From positions 101,613,282 through 101,677,281 of the forward strand of contig NC_067473.1 in NCBI RefSeq assembly GCF_947179515.1: DNA of 64,000 nucleotides. The letters run 5' to 3'. The notes beneath the pieces were generated by a model, which saw nothing but the letters and a program-made list of their open reading frames with translations, had not been told where the DNA came from and ran no database searches. This document shows, piece after piece, positions 11,611 through 23,279 of the stretch. Source of the DNA: Apodemus sylvaticus (Eukaryota > Chordata > Mammalia > Rodentia > Muridae). The position numbers were made by a program, and so were the translations under genes. Numbering within the stretch: the stretch's first letter is position 1; every line of letters starts with the position of its first letter.

Positions 11611-12177
11611 GTGCCATCCTGCCCTTCTCTTCTACAACATTTAAAACACGTTGTGGTCCTGTGTTCATCTCAGCGTTTGTTTCCTCTCTGGTGTCTCCTG
11701 AGCAGGCTAATGATCTGCCTAACGCCCAGGCACACAGTAGGCTCTCAGTAAGTATTTGTTAGATGGGTGAAAGATTTACAGAAGTACAAGGCCAGAAATG
11801 TGTGAAAAACACAAAAGCGTAAAACCAAACTACAAAACCAAGAACATGACTGACAACAGAACAAACGTAGGCATAAATGCCAAAAAATCTGCCAAGTAAC
11901 TAGAACCAGATGTGATTAAATAAGGAAGGCCTGTGGAAGTGGATGAATTTGAAACACATTTGCCTTAAGACAGAAGGCAGTTGACAAAAGTTGAGGCCAG
12001 TAGTAACTCCTAGTCCTGCGGTTTGTGAGGTGGTATGTTTCTCAGTGAGGACATGGAGTGGAGAGTCTGGGCTTCATGGAAAGCTCTTGGTAAAGTGGCC
12101 TCCAAGCAGATGGCTAGAAATGAAAGAGTTTGACTTTAAATTTGTCTTTATTCTTTTCTTGTCTTTATGGTTTGCAG

Positions 12178-12369
12178 GATGGCCAGCCATTGGCAGGACT
12201 GATTCAAGATCACATGGTTTCGGGTGCTAACATGACCATTCGGGGATGCTTTTTCACCAGGGAGCAGTACATGGAACTGGTGTACCGAGGCCTCACAGAC
12301 AAAGTGGGCCGTGTGAAGCTCTTCCCTCCTGCCATCCTGAAGCCCTTCCCACTGTGGACGGGAAAGCAG
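12178..12369 (+). CDS. Polr1a: Polr1a exon c (residues 163-226), pore domain start
   Basis: This 192-bp exon is phase 0 at both ends. It opens with DGQPLAGLIQDHM, the conserved start of Rpb1 domain 3 (pore region), and continues with the RGCFFTREQY segment. It ends WTGKQ at donor CAG|GTAGCT. The acceptor is TTTGCAG, closing the GC-AG intron. Confidence 0.96.
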
Positions 12370-12639
12370 GTAGCTGGGAGAATAGCAGCCTGTGCATATT
12401 TCAAAGTTAATAAATCACTTATATAATAGTTTCAATTCCAAGAGATTCTAGACCAGAGACAGAAAATTCTCTAATCATGAAATAATGTGACTTTCCCTTT
12501 GGGTAAGCCTCAAGGCTGGGAAAACTCAAAGGTGAATCTACTAAGAACAGGTTGCATGGCTTCTGTTTATTGACACATAACTTGGTGTCTAACTTGATTC
12601 AGATACGGTCCTCATGGCATTGGTGTCACATCTCTAATA

Positions 12640-12810
12640 ATAATGTTTGTTGTGAAATACCAAGGGCTTTGCTGAGTTCTTTACACTTGTTATTTTAGTG
12701 TTTAAATCTAACCTCTTTTTAGATGATAATGCCGAAACTTAATGTTAAATTGCACATTCAAGGTTATTTGAGACAACTGGAATTCAAACTCAGGATTTTA
12801 TTAATGCCCA
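12640..12810 (+). mobile_element. MIR SINE fragment
   Basis: Order of MIR-like blocks: 'gctgagttctttacacttgtt', 'taacctctttttagatgata', 'attcaaggttatttgagaca' and 'tggaattcaaactcagg'. This matches the plus-strand MIR core and 3' part with heavy divergence. Confidence 0.65.
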
Positions 12811-13499
12811 AAGTAACCATATAATAGTATACATGGTATAACCAAGTAATGAAATACACTACAGTATATTGATTCTTCTACTGTTGCCTGAGCCTCCAAA
12901 GTCAGCTTCAAAAGTCCTGGCTCTTTATCTGTAAAAAGTGGGTTTGAATTAGTCTCTGCGGTATCCTCCAGTTCTATAATTCTTTCAAGCCTGTCAACCT
13001 GGGATTTGACTAGTTTTAGTTGTTAAGGTTTAAAGTCATTGTTTTATAAATAGAGGAATTCATTTTGTCCCTGTAACAAAGTACTTTATGTGAGGGAGAG
13101 TTTACTTTACATCAGGGTTTCAGAGCCTGCCATTTTGGCCACTTTGTTGCTTCTGGACCTTTGTGTGGTGAGTCAAATATCATGGTAGCAAGCATATGGT
13201 AGAACAGAGGGACTCAGCAAGGACAGGCAGAGAAAGAACCAAGAAGCTGAAGAGATAAGACCCTTCAAAAACATGGTCCAGTGGCTTACACCTCCTATTA
13301 TAATAAATAGCCAGTTCAGTAAACTCATCAGTGGCTTAGCCCAGTGATAATGTTTGTTAGCATGCTCAAGATCCAACCACCTTTCAGTAGCCCATCATAA
13401 ACGGAGCCTTCAACATGAGAGCTTTTGAAAAAATGGTTCATATTTAAACTATTACACCTATTGAACTTGGCTTGCTAATATTTAGTTTAGAATTGATGT

Positions 13500-13885
13500 T
13501 ACTTTTCTTGCTGCTGTGACAATATACCTGACATGACAGGAACTTGAGGCCGCAGGCCGCATTGAATGCACAGTCAGGAAGCAGAGCGACACGAACCTAA
13601 CACTGGTCCTCAGCTCACTTTAAGAGTCAGCTCTCTCGTTCCTTAGGAGGGTCTAGTGACTGAGCCTGGTTGTCAGGTTTATATAGCAAATGCCTCGCCC
13701 TGCAGCCGTCTCGATGGCTCCCAAGTCCTTTCTAAGCAGATTGTGGGATCTTGGTCTCTTAGGGCGTTCTCTCCTTCTCTATGCCCTCCCTGTCTGTCTG
13801 TCTGTCTCTCCTGGCGTAAGATGTGATAAGTTTGCTTCTCCTCACTGTCCTTGACCAGTACCCTGGCCAGAAGCTCTCTCCTTCA
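13500..13885 (+). mobile_element. Rodent interspersed repeat, URR1-like (family uncertain)
   Basis: It contains 'cttgctgctgtgacaatata' followed by 'cagtcaggaagcagag' and 'ggtcctcagctcactt', words shared with an abundant rodent repeat that I associate with URR1-type non-autonomous hAT elements. It is heavily diverged and the 3' limit is uncertain. Confidence 0.4.
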
Positions 13886-14264
13886 CTCTAGATTTCTTTT
13901 ATAAATGGTTTATTAATTTTTCTATTTTTTATGCTTATGTAAAGTGCAGTTGTTGTGTTTGTCCTTAATAAATTTAGTTGTTAGGTCTGCCTTTCCCATT
14001 ATTTTTCATTGTAGAAATAGTTAAAAAAAAAAACAAACAAACCAAAACTAGAAACATTTAGGAAAAACAATTTGTTGCCCAACAGAAATACAAAAACATA
14101 AAAGGAAAGATTTCCTCCCTCTCCATGTCTGTTCTCAATATAGACACGTAATCTTACCAGTAATGGATGCAATTGGGGTCATATCATAGTGGCTGCTGCT
14201 CAGAACTGTGAGCCGTGATTAAGTTCTACAGGTTTTAAAAATACTCATTATATTTAGTTTATGT

Positions 14265-14425
14265 ATCTGAACATTTCATCTGCATATATGTCTGTAAATC
14301 CTATGCATGCCTGGTGCCCTTAGAGGCCGGCAGATTGTGTCAGATCCCCGTGGGTGCTGGGAGCCAAGCCTCGGTGCTCCGAAGAGCAGCCAGTGGTCTT
14401 AACCACTGAGCCGTCTCTTCACACC
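14265..14425 (-). mobile_element. B2/B3-family SINE, minus strand
   Basis: The reverse complement of the B2 head is visible as 'gaagagcagccagtggtctt' then 'aaccactgagccgtctcttc'. The middle 'cagatccccgtgggtgctgg' is also typical. It is followed by a minus-strand B1-like scrap at 14455-14545. Confidence 0.75.
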
Positions 14426-14949
14426 ACTCCCGTCCCCCTACCTAGTACTGTGTCCTGCCATGCAGTCCAGGCTTTGAACTTGTCAGCCCTGCCTCAGCTG
14501 TCCAATGCCTGGATTATAGTCGTACACCCCCACGCCCAACTTGACCGTCAATTTTGAACTTGTATTTAATCACTCCTTCACTGAGAAGCATTCTATCATG
14601 TGGAATGCTACAGTTTGTTTATTCACTTTTAGTTGAAAATGGATAGCTAGGGTTGTTTCCACTTCTTAGATATTCCGTGTAAAGCTGAAATGAACTCTTC
14701 AGATGTTCTCTCTGCTGTGGGGGAGCTAGCAGGCCGTTTCCCTGTGTGTGAGTGGTTGGATGTTTCTTACTTTACTCCAGATTCCTGTCCTTTCTGCACT
14801 CACCCTCATGACACCCTCTGTAGCACTGAGCTGGGGGAGGGGAGCCTTCTCATCATCGTCTGCTCTGAAGGCAGTGCTGCTGCTTCCTTGATTTTTACTT
14901 CTTACATAGTTTTTTGGGTTTTTTTTTTTTTTGTCTTTTTTTTTTTTTT

Positions 14950-15149
14950 ACTTTTATGTACACAGGTATTTTGCTTGCATGTGTGTCTGTATACCATATG
15001 TAATGCCTTTGGGGGCCAGAAGATGGCATCAGATCCCCTAGAATGGGAGTTAACAGGCAGTTAGCTGCCACATAGGTGCTGGAAATTAAACCCAGGTCCC
15101 CTTCAAGAGTGGCCAGTGCTCTCAGCCACTGAGCTATGTCTCCAGCCCC
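14950..15149 (-). mobile_element. B2/B3-family SINE, minus strand
   Basis: It reads 'gccagaagatggcatcagat', 'aacccaggtccccttcaaga' and 'ctcagccactgagctatgtc', then 'tccagcccc', the reverse complement of the Pol III-promoter-bearing head. Its A tail appears as the T-rich run before 14950. Confidence 0.85.
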
Positions 15150-16920
15150 AGAACCTGTAATACCTGTCCTGCGTGTCCCAACCCTCTCCCTCTGAGGGAA
15201 TGTACTTGGTAACTCTTCCAGAGCCGGTCAGTCCATTGTTGTCCTCTGGGACACCTGCCTCCCTCTGTAGAACACCTGCTTGCGAGAAAGTGCCTCTCCG
15301 GGCCTTCTGTCAGCCACTGTTTGCTGAGTGCTAACCCTTCTGGTTGACTCCGGAAAGACACCCTGACCTTTCAGTGCTGACATTAAGTCTGGTACATCAG
15401 TTTACTCGTGTTGCTGAGCTGTATAAAGCTTGGTACCAGGTCGTGGGCTTATCAGTGTTTATCAGTGTGGCACCTGTTCTTTGTGACACACACCTGTGAC
15501 ATCTGTCAGCATGTAGACCTGGAATGTATTTACAGTAAACGGTTAAGAGTTTACTGTAAGGAATTAAGTCAGAATAATCCTTTGTCTAAATATTTATTTC
15601 CTCAGGATTCATGTTATAATCCTCACTCTGTCGACGCCCTCCCCACCCCCACCCAGGGATAGTATTTCAGAATGAGGCCTTTTGGAAATGTTTAGGTCAT
15701 GGGAGCAGAATGAATGGGATTAGTGCCCTTGTGAGTCTTCTAAGCACTCCATCCACAGAGTAAGAAGTCTTCACTTATGAGCTAGAAAGCTTGGCGCTCC
15801 CAGACTCTGAATCTGCCCCCGTTTTGTCCTTCTCTGCTCCCCTAACTATAAGAAACACATTCCTATTCGTGTTCTGTGCCGTTAGGGCATTTGGCTCTAG
15901 TAGTCGGATATTTTACTCCGCATTCAGGCTGAGCCTTTCCACTCACCCTTCCTGCCCCTTGCCCTGAAACACATGACCTCATCTGACTGTCCCGACTGGC
16001 TGCGGCCTCCCATGGCCTCTTTACTAACATAGCCATGCCCTCTGGCGCTCCACTCTTACTTTTCCTTGATCTGTTTCCTCCAAAGCTGGATCCCCAAGGC
16101 CCAAGGCCCCAAGGAACATCATTCTCTCCTCAGTGCCTGTGTCATAGTAAACACAGGGTAGATAATTGCCAGTGAATGAATGCATCTTATCTGCAGGCTG
16201 TGAACAAGCAATGCTGGGTCCGTCAGTGCCCCTCAGAGCGCTACCATCCCAGGCATCCCTTCCCTGACGTGGTCTCACTCTGTCTCCGGCAGATGCTCAG
16301 GCCTCCCGTGGGGAGCTCCTTAGTTAGTCTTTACATCCTTGCCTTCAGAATACAAGCTCTGTGTGGGAGGAAGTCTCTAACTCGGTAGTGATTGTCCCCT
16401 ACTTGAGGATGACTGAGGAGTGTCTCAGCGTTCCATCCTGACAGGCGGGGCGTCTTAGGAGCCTCACCATCTTTCTCAGCTTTGCTAGGTCTTTACTTCC
16501 ATTATTTTACCACATTATCTGATATTTGCTTTGACCCCAACGCAATTTATATTTTTCCTCTCCTTCCTTTGACCTATTCAGAAATTTAATGCAAGTCTTA
16601 GAGATTACTCACTTTAGGATAAGGTGTATTAGGGAATAAAGATCCTATGAAGTATAAAAGTAACTTTTATTGGCCTGCTGTAATTGACATCTCAGAAGCT
16701 TACTGCCTCCATCTGCTAATCTAGGCCTAGTCCTCCAAGCTGATTCAGCTGCCTCCCCACCCCCACCCCACTCCGCCCCTCATCTGGCTCCCCCAGTTGC
16801 TTTGCTTGGCCTCATGCTAACTTTGGCAATATGTTCTAATCTTCTGGCTCTTTCTATTTTCACCTGTGTTTAGTTTGGTCTCTCCAACCTGTCTCTGTAA
16901 AACTCTCCCAGTAAAAGTGT

Positions 16921-17002
16921 CTCCTCCTCCTCCTCCTCCTCCTTCTCCTCCTCCTCCTCCTCCTCTTCCTCCTCCTCTGACCTGCTCCCTCTTACAATCC
17001 TC

Positions 17003-17061
<59 letters not shown>
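16921..17061 (+). repeat. Polypyrimidine microsatellites (TCC)n and (CT)n
   Basis: A (CTC)n/(TCC)n block spans 16921-16978 with a few TTC variants. After 27 bases of ordinary sequence a pure (CT)n of about 28 units spans 17006-17061. ORFs on either strand across it are low-complexity artefacts. Confidence 0.97.
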
Positions 17062-17065
<4 letters not shown>

Positions 17066-17435
17066 GGCATCTATTCTGTCAAATCTTCCTCTGTTTCCTC
17101 ACTTTGACATCACTTTGAAACATGAGTGCTTCCTTTTACAAATTAACTTTACCTTCATTGCTTGGAATTAAAGGTGTGTGCTGAGGGTGTGTCTGTATTC
17201 CAGCCAGAGGGGTTAAAGGTGTGTGCTAAGGGCTGAGCCAGACCGCAACTAGAATAGCACAATCTTGGGTGCACTGTGTGATCAGATATCCTTCCACAAT
17301 GATGCTTTAGTGTATTTTGGGGGGACTTGTCGATCAGAGGACCTGTTTGCCTTACTGTGCCTTGAGAGCACTAGAAACTGCATCCTACAAGAGCAATTAT
17401 TTCTTCCCCTTCCACCATATTGTTCTTTTTCCCAG

Positions 17436-17585
17436 GTTGTGTCGACCCTCCTCATAAACATCATTCCAGAGGAGTACGCCCCCCTGAATTTATCTGGAAA
17501 GGCAAAAGTCGGCAGTAAAGCCTGGGTGAAGGAAAAACCCCGGCCTGTTCCTGACTTTGACCCTGACTCCATGTGTGAGTCCCAG
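17436..17585 (+). CDS. Polr1a: Polr1a exon d (residues 227-276), pore domain
   Basis: This 150-bp exon is phase 0 at both ends, with acceptor TTTCCCAG and donor CAG|GTACAG. It encodes VVSTLLINIIPEEY, then a basic, proline-rich Pol I-specific segment (SGKAKVGSKAWVKEKPRP) before the conserved strand of the pore domain ending MCESQ. Confidence 0.95.
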
Positions 17586-18428
17586 GTACAGCTGCCCTTT
17601 ATAAAGCTGATTCTGTTCCTGGAGGTGGGCGGATTAACCTTAAAAAACAAGTTCAAAAACTGATGCCACACCTCAGAAGACAAGGTTTGTCCCTAAGGTG
17701 GTATCCACTTTAGTTTAGATGTGGTCAGGGCTGCTCTCTGCCCTCTGTCTCTTCATGAAACACCTGCTGATTTGGGAAGGCATCCCAAAGCCGGTGCTGA
17801 TTCTGCGGTGCTTACAGCATAGAACTGTGCTTCCCTTCAAGACCTCAGTGATGTGAGTTAGCCAGATGCTGTGAGGTTCCCAAATCCCACCTCCAAACAC
17901 TCGGAACCAGACTTAGGGAAGGCCAACATGACCACTCTCAGTGCATCACCCCGTGAGAGCACGCTCACCAAAGACTACTAAGGCCTCTATGGTCAATCTG
18001 CAGCTGGCTGTATTGTTAACAGGGCCTGCTCTCCTCTCCCTCCCTCGCCCTCTTTCTTTCCTTTCCTGGGGTGTTGGGTATTGAGCCAGGGTCCCCTGCA
18101 CACTTAGCGTGAACTCTACCGGTGAACCCCACCCCCACCCTTTGTCAGGACTCACAGATGCCCTATGCAGACTGGGAGCAGCAGCCTCCTCTTTTCCCTG
18201 TGAGATCATACACTTACTGTGTGCAGTTAAAAGCTTAGCCAGTGTATGTTCATCTCCCTCATCTACAGTATGTATTAGTTTCTTATAGTCCCTTCTCTCC
18301 TGGAGGATTTGAGGCAGGTCACAGTAGAGGGACATAAACAATAAAGCTAAATAGTACTTGGCTTATATGGGTGTTTCCTACAAGAGATGTCCCCTGCAGC
18401 CCATTTTTGATGACCCTTCCCTGCACAG
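17586..18428 (+). other. Polr1a: Polr1a intron (0.84 kb)
   Basis: A GT-AG intron. An ID-like tRNA-derived scrap in minus orientation is possible at about 18066-18140 ('attgagccagggtcccct'). Otherwise nothing is recognised. Confidence 0.8.
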
Positions 18429-18612
18429 GTGATCATCAGGGAAGGGGAGCTGCTCTGCGGAGTGCTGGACAAGGCACACTACGGGAGCTCTGCCTACGGC
18501 CTGGTGCACTGCTGCTATGAGATCTATGGGGGTGAGACCAGCGGCAGGGTTCTCACCTGCCTAGCCCGCCTCTTCACTGCCTACCTACAGCTCTATAGAG
18601 GTTTCACCTTGG
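18429..18612 (+). CDS. Polr1a: Polr1a exon e (residues 277-338), pore domain end
   Basis: This 184-bp exon starts in phase 0 and ends one base into a codon, before GTGAGT. It opens VIIREGELLCGVLDKAHYG, the strongly conserved Rpb1 signature in which a new-strand 'GEL..G..DK...G' leads into the funnel. It then runs through the helix with FTAYLQLYRGFTLG. The split glycine is completed by the next exon. Confidence 0.97.
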
Positions 18613-19705
18613 GTGAGTGCTCGGCTTGCGGCCCTGGCTCTGTTCACCTATCAGCGCTCGCTGTCTGACTTTCCACAGCCAGTGTTGCCACCCCTCCCAT
18701 CCCCAGTCCCGTCCTGCCCCTTTGTTCACCCGACTCGTTATGATAGAAACTCCCACACCCAGCTCACAAGTGGACAGCAGACCTAACCCACAGCCGTGCT
18801 TGAAGCTCTTCTAGCACATGGCACTAACAGGAGTGGTTTGGATGCACTGGGACCTTATGCCGAGGGTTGACAGAGCAAACAAGGCTGTGCTCCGAGGGCG
18901 GAGAGCTTGGTGGGAGGGCTGGCTAACTTCACTCTAGCCCTGCTTAGCAGAGGTCAACATGACAAGGACGGCCTGGATGTGACCTCATGCAGAGTCTGCT
19001 TTTATGCTTTTGGCTTCCATGGAGAGGAATCATTTCTTCCTCTTTCTGCTGGCATATAGTCTTCAATCACCTTAGATTTCCAGGCCACTGTAATGGGAAT
19101 TCCAGAGGTTTGCTCTAGCTTTTAAACAGTCAGTTGTTGCCTTCCCACTCGGACCTCTTAAGTCTGGCATTCATGAGTAGATACAAAACATTGTTGGGTT
19201 GAAAAGAAATTACTGTTCCAGGTGAGCAATCAGTTCTTTGAGTCAAAGGATGGGTTTAACCGAAAGGATGTGGGCCTTTCTAAACATCCGACTATTTCCC
19301 AAACTCGACATGGATGCATGCTTGCATGCATGCATACAGCTGAAGACAGGGTTCCTGGGATACTCACTGTCAGCCTCTCTTCTACTGCTGAACAGCCAAA
19401 ATCTCTGGCCATTTCATCCCTCATATAGTTATTGGATGTAGCCAGCAGAGCTTCTGTCTAAAAGCAGAAGTTTGAAACTCAAGCCTCGGCTTCCTTCTGT
19501 GTACCTCAGTTTGGACCCCTAATTGTATCACTTATGAAAGGGAGGTTTTAATGTTTAGGCCTCTGTAAGCATGCACTAATGTTAATAGAGCTGTTCCAGA
19601 GTTTCCCTTATCTGTGGCTCTCAGCTTTGAGTCTGAGCATCACCAAGTTTAGAAACCAGGGCGACATTAGGCCTGGGCCCTGTTGAACTCTGTTTGCCTT
19701 TGCAG
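18613..19705 (+). other. Polr1a: Polr1a intron (1.1 kb)
   Basis: A GT-AG intron with no recognised transposable element. A short GCAT-rich alternating stretch lies near 19308-19338. Confidence 0.8.
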
Positions 19706-19788
19706 GTGTGGAAGACATTTTGGTTAAGCCAAATGCAGATGTGTTGAGACAGCGCATCATTGAAGAATCTGCCCAGTGTGGACCCCGG
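19706..19788 (+). CDS. Polr1a: Polr1a exon f (residues 338-365), funnel domain start
   Basis: An 83-bp exon whose first two bases complete the split Gly. It encodes GVEDILVKPNADVLRQ and ends CGPR at donor CGG|GTAAAG. The sequence matches the junction of pore and funnel (Rpb1 domains 3 and 4). A short 108-bp intron follows (19789-19896). Confidence 0.94.
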
Positions 19789-19896
19789 GTAAAGAGGACT
19801 GGGAGGCTGGGGCCTGCCGTCCAGGGCCACTTGACCTTACAGGGTAAACCCACACCCTTCTTTGGCTAGAGCCTCCTGTTCCTCTCTTCACTCTAG

Positions 19897-20055
19897 GCTG
19901 TCAGGGCTGCATTGAACCTGCCAGAGGCTGCATCATGTGATGAGATCCGAGGGAAGTGGCAAGATGCCCATCTGGGCAAAGACCAGAGGGATTTTAACAT
20001 GATTGACATGAAGTTCAAGGAGGAAGTGAACCATTACAGCAATGAGATTAACAAG
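19897..20055 (+). CDS. Polr1a: Polr1a exon g (residues 366-418), funnel domain
   Basis: This 159-bp exon is phase 0 at both ends. It encodes the two-helix funnel segment, with LGKDQRDFNMIDMKF and NHYSNEINK at the end. The acceptor is CACTCTAG and the donor AAG|GTTAGC. The funnel lines the secondary channel used by NTPs and by cleavage-stimulating factors. Confidence 0.95.
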
Positions 20056-21061
20056 GTTAGCCTGGCCTACAGTGCACAGATCCCCATCTCCTTGAATGCT
20101 GATTGCTGTTGGTTTGTTTTTAATTACATTTGATTCTCACCCTGAGCCCTTTAGATCAGTCCGACTAGGTGATATTTGAAGTTGAGTCTGGGAAGGCCTT
20201 GTGCAGCATTTCTAAGTGTGTTTACTTTGGAGTTGCTACATTAAGGGGGCTGAAGAAAGGAGCCTGACTGTAGAACCACTGCACTGGAGGTGGATGCACA
20301 GAGTGAGAGGCAGAAGTCTCTGACTTATGCAGCAGAGCCAAGGGTGGATGCTTGGCTTCCTGTTGTACTTTGTACTTGCTGTGTGACCTAAGTAAGTGGT
20401 GTGCCTGGGCTCTGTGTTGTTCCTTGCCTAGAAGCATGTGTGAGGACCATGTGCACAATGCCGAGCCCCTCCTATGGCAGTTCAGAAGGAGACGCAGTCT
20501 GCCTGGGTCAAGGTCACATGTGCTCGTCCTGTACTCCAGAGCCTGGGCTCCCTACCTAGTGGTTTGGAGGAGCAGCCAGCCTGGTAGACCCGGTCTGGCC
20601 CGAGGGAAGAGAGGACAAGGCTACTATCAACATCAGAGTTTGTCTGTGGCTCCTCCCCCTGCCTTTCATTTGATGGCCTAGAAGACTGCCCTCCCCAGTA
20701 GAAAGTTTTATTTAGAGGAGCCTTAGAGCTCTGCCTGGGAAAGCGGGAGCCTTGTCTACCAGGGCTGACAGCACATCTTAGAATATATGTGCTCGCTTCC
20801 TCTTCCAATCAAGGCTCTGCACCTCCTGTGTTGAGTTGGGTGTCTAGATGTCCAGGCAAAGGCTGAAACAGATTCAGAGCCCATGCTGTCTCCCCCAGAT
20901 CTCCCTGTGGGCTTTCTTACAGCTGCTGACCTTGTGCTGAGACAAGGCTTCCCCGCCCAGGGCTTGGTGTCATGCAGGCGAGTGTGGGCATTTTAAGATG
21001 CTAGCTCTTTGGGGTTCCAAATGGTGCTTTCCTGGGCTGATTCCTTAGTACTTTACCCTAG

Positions 21062-21234
21062 ATTATTTTGTTTTATATGCATTGATGTTTTGCCTACATG
21101 TATATCTGTATGAAGGTGACGATCCTCTGGAACTGGAGTTACAGACAGCTGTGAGCTGCCATGTAGGTGCTGGGAACCTGAGTCCTCTGGAAGAACAGTC
21201 AGTGCTCTTAACCACTGAGCTCTCTTTTCAGCCC
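21062..21234 (-). mobile_element. B2/B3-family SINE, minus strand
   Basis: Diagnostic words are 'gctgtgagctgccatgtagg', 'tcctctggaagaacagtcag' and 'tgctcttaaccactgagctc', the reverse complement of a B2-family head with its A and B boxes. Confidence 0.85.
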
Positions 21235-21251
21235 AGATGTTATTTTTATCT

Positions 21252-21589
21252 AGTGTCTTAGTTACTGCCCTATTGCTGTGAAGAGACACCATGAGTAAGG
21301 CAGCTCTTATAAAGGAAAGCATTTAATTGTGGGCTTGCTTGGTTTCAGTACTTAGCCCATTATCATGACAGGGAACATGGTGCCACATAGGCAGTCATAG
21401 TACTGGAGAAGTAGCTGAGAGTTCTATACCCTGATCCATAGGCAGAGAGACAGACAGACAGACATAGGTTTTTGAAACCTCAAAGCGTACTGCCAGTGAG
21501 ACACTTCCTCCAGCAAGGATCCTTCTAATCCTTTCAAATAGTGCCACTCCATGGTGATGAGTCTCTGGGCCAATCTTATTCAAACCACA
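21252..21589 (+). mobile_element. URR1-like non-autonomous DNA transposon
   Basis: It starts 'cttagttactgccctattgc', continues 'tgtgaagagacaccatgag' and 'gcagctcttataaagg', and ends 'tagtgccactcc' plus 'ttcaaaccac'. This order matches an abundant rodent repeat I know as URR1A (hAT-Charlie group). The name is from memory. An internal (CAGA)n lies near 21440. Confidence 0.6.
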
Positions 21590-21908
21590 TCTACATCCTC
21601 TCAATCCTTTCAGCTTCCTCCTCCTCCCACCCCACCCCCCACCCCCCTTCTCGGCCTTTTATGCTTCCTTTTTTGGTGCCATTTGGCCAGTGAGTGGAAC
21701 CTGGGCTCCTGTGTCTGGACACTCATAGGTTTTAGTGAAAGGATAATCCAGATAAAGTTTTCCTTTGTCATAAGTGTAGTTCAGCCCTTAGTTGAAAATA
21801 AATACTCTTCTCTCTGGCTTTCTTGGTTTTATGTCATAGCTTTACCTTCTGAATGTGGGATTTCAAAAACGATGAAGTCACTGACCAGCGTGTTGATTTA
21901 ATCCACAG

Positions 21909-22007
21909 GCATGTATGCCTTTTGGCTTGCACAGACAGTTCCCCGAGAACAACCTGCAGATGATGGTGCAGTCGGGAGCCAAAGGGTCAACCGTGAACAC
22001 GATGCAA
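21909..22007 (+). CDS. Polr1a: Polr1a exon h (residues 419-451)
   Basis: A 99-bp exon, phase 0 at both ends, with acceptor CCACAG and donor CAA|GTATGA. It encodes ACMPFGLHRQF and then the conserved MVQSGAKGSTVNTMQ. The SG(A/S)KGS..N..Q motif begins Rpb1 domain 5 and lies near the active centre. Confidence 0.97.
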
Positions 22008-22319
22008 GTATGAACCAAAGTAGCTTACACAGTTTGCCAGAGGGGTGGGCGGATGTCGGAGTTCAGCTTTCAGGTTCATTTCTGCTTTTAAAACATCTTC
22101 AATCCATGTGAAATATAACTAAAAAGACTAAAAAGCCCTGAAGCATCTAGTAGTCAGTGCAGGTGCAAGCACTGCCAGGACTCAGAGCTGATACAAATAT
22201 GCAGGTAGTTTACATACCGTGTGAGACGTATTATAACAACAAGTATTGGTCTGTGTATATATGCATGTTATATCCGCGTATCATTTGTATATGCAGAATT
22301 TCAGTGTAAATCTTGACGT

Positions 22320-22610
22320 TGAAATAAGGACATGCCTCAGTCACTGAAGCGTTTGCTTCACAAGCCCAAGGACCTGTATTCAGGGCTCCAGAATCCATGC
22401 CAAAAGCCGGACACGGCAGTTCATGTAGTCCCTTTCTTATGGGCGGGGAGGCAGCTCCCAAAGGTCACTGGTCAGCCATGCTAACCAAGTCGATGGGTTT
22501 CAGGTTCAGTGGAAGACCCTGTTACAAAGCAAAAAGGTGAAGAGAGATTAACGAAACACCCAGTGTCAACCACTGGCCTTCACAAGTACACACAGGAATT
22601 CATGCACACA
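22320..22610 (+). mobile_element. B4/RSINE-type composite SINE
   Basis: A tRNA-like head ('cactgaagcgtttgcttcac', 'caagcccaaggacctgtatt') is followed by a B1-like middle, 'agttcatgtagtcccttt', and the tail word 'tggaagaccctgttacaaag'. It ends in a CA-rich tract. Strongly diverged. Confidence 0.6.
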
Positions 22611-22964
22611 CACGCCACACACAGAATCTTACAATGTTGCATGATCTGTTTTCATTTCCATTGTAAGCATTGTTCTAGGGATCATTTACTCCTTGAGTCT
22701 CATTATTTCCCCCGAGTTCCTTGGTTTTATGGAGACATTTTCACAGATCTTAGTGTCTGTTTTGATATGGGTTTTTTGTTTTGTTTTGTTTTGTTTTCAA
22801 TCCTTGGGGGCTCGTAGGGGGTCTGCACCATCCTAGGTGGGCGCCAGGACTGTGGGCTTGAGAGGCTGAGCAGATGAGCAGGCTGACTTCTCTCAGGCTC
22901 TGGGATGATTTTCCCCTCTGGACTCCATATCCCCATTGGAACCCTTTCCTAGAGCTTTTATTGT

Positions 22965-23279
22965 GATTAACACCGTGAGCAAAAGCAGCTTGGGGAGGAA
23001 TTGGTTATATCTTACAATTCCGTGACGAAGGGAACTCAGGACACAAACCCAATGCAGGACCTAGACCAGACGCCACAGAGCAGCCTTGCTTTCTAACTTG
23101 CCCAGTGGCTTGCGCAGCCTGCCTTTTTATATTCCTCAGGACCACCTGCCCAGGTGGTGAGCTGGCCCACCCACAGTAGGCATTAACTGAGAAAATGCAC
23201 TACAGGCAGCCTGATAGAAACATTCTCTCGATTAGGGTTCCTCTTCCCAGATAATTCTGGCTTATGTAAAGTTATCAAA
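22965..23279 (+). mobile_element. Rodent interspersed repeat (URR1-like group, family uncertain)
   Basis: Blocks 'taacaccgtgagcaaaagca', 'gcttggggagg', 'tgcgcagcctgcctttttat', 'gaccacctgcccaggtggtg' and 'actgagaaaatgcactacag' occur in the order of a very common mouse repeat. An A-rich run follows at 23277-23300. Confidence 0.55.

Larger units (their letters stand above)
6625..12177 (+). other. Polr1a: Polr1a GC-AG intron (5.55 kb)
   Basis: The intron begins GCAAGT at 6625 and ends TTTGCAG at 12177. It contains a CA-rich tract with a duplicated segment (6997-7022 and 7051-7073) and a G-run at 7455-7474. It also has two plus-strand MIR elements (about 8262-8400 and 8715-8960), a 9-bp CCCTTTGT-type repeat near 9222-9262 and a (TTTG)n near 9386-9410. 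An 18-unit minisatellite occupies 10817-11610. No coding exon was recognised. Confidence 0.9.
12370..17435 (+). other. Polr1a: Polr1a intron (5.1 kb)
   Basis: A GT-AG intron. It holds a MIR (12640-12810), a diverged rodent DNA-transposon-like repeat (13500-13885), two minus-strand B2/B3-family SINEs (14265-14425 and 14950-15149) and a B1-like piece (14455-14545, minus). A (TCC)n tract lies at 16921-16978 and a long (CT)n at 17006-17061. No coding exon was recognised in the remainder. Confidence 0.85.
20056..21908 (+). other. Polr1a: Polr1a intron (1.85 kb)
   Basis: A GT-AG intron holding a minus-strand B2/B3-family SINE (21062-21234), followed within 20 bp by a URR1-like repeat (21252-21589). 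The first kilobase looks like single-copy intron. Confidence 0.85.

Noticed and set aside
10861..11762. ORFs through the 44-bp repeat (for example 11011-11199 and 11541-11762)
   Set aside because: The unit length is not a multiple of three, so the frame rotates and stops soon appear. The peptides only mirror the repeat.
16866..17070. Poly-Pro/Leu-Ser and Glu-Arg ORFs
   Set aside because: Translations of (TCC)n and (CT)n microsatellites.
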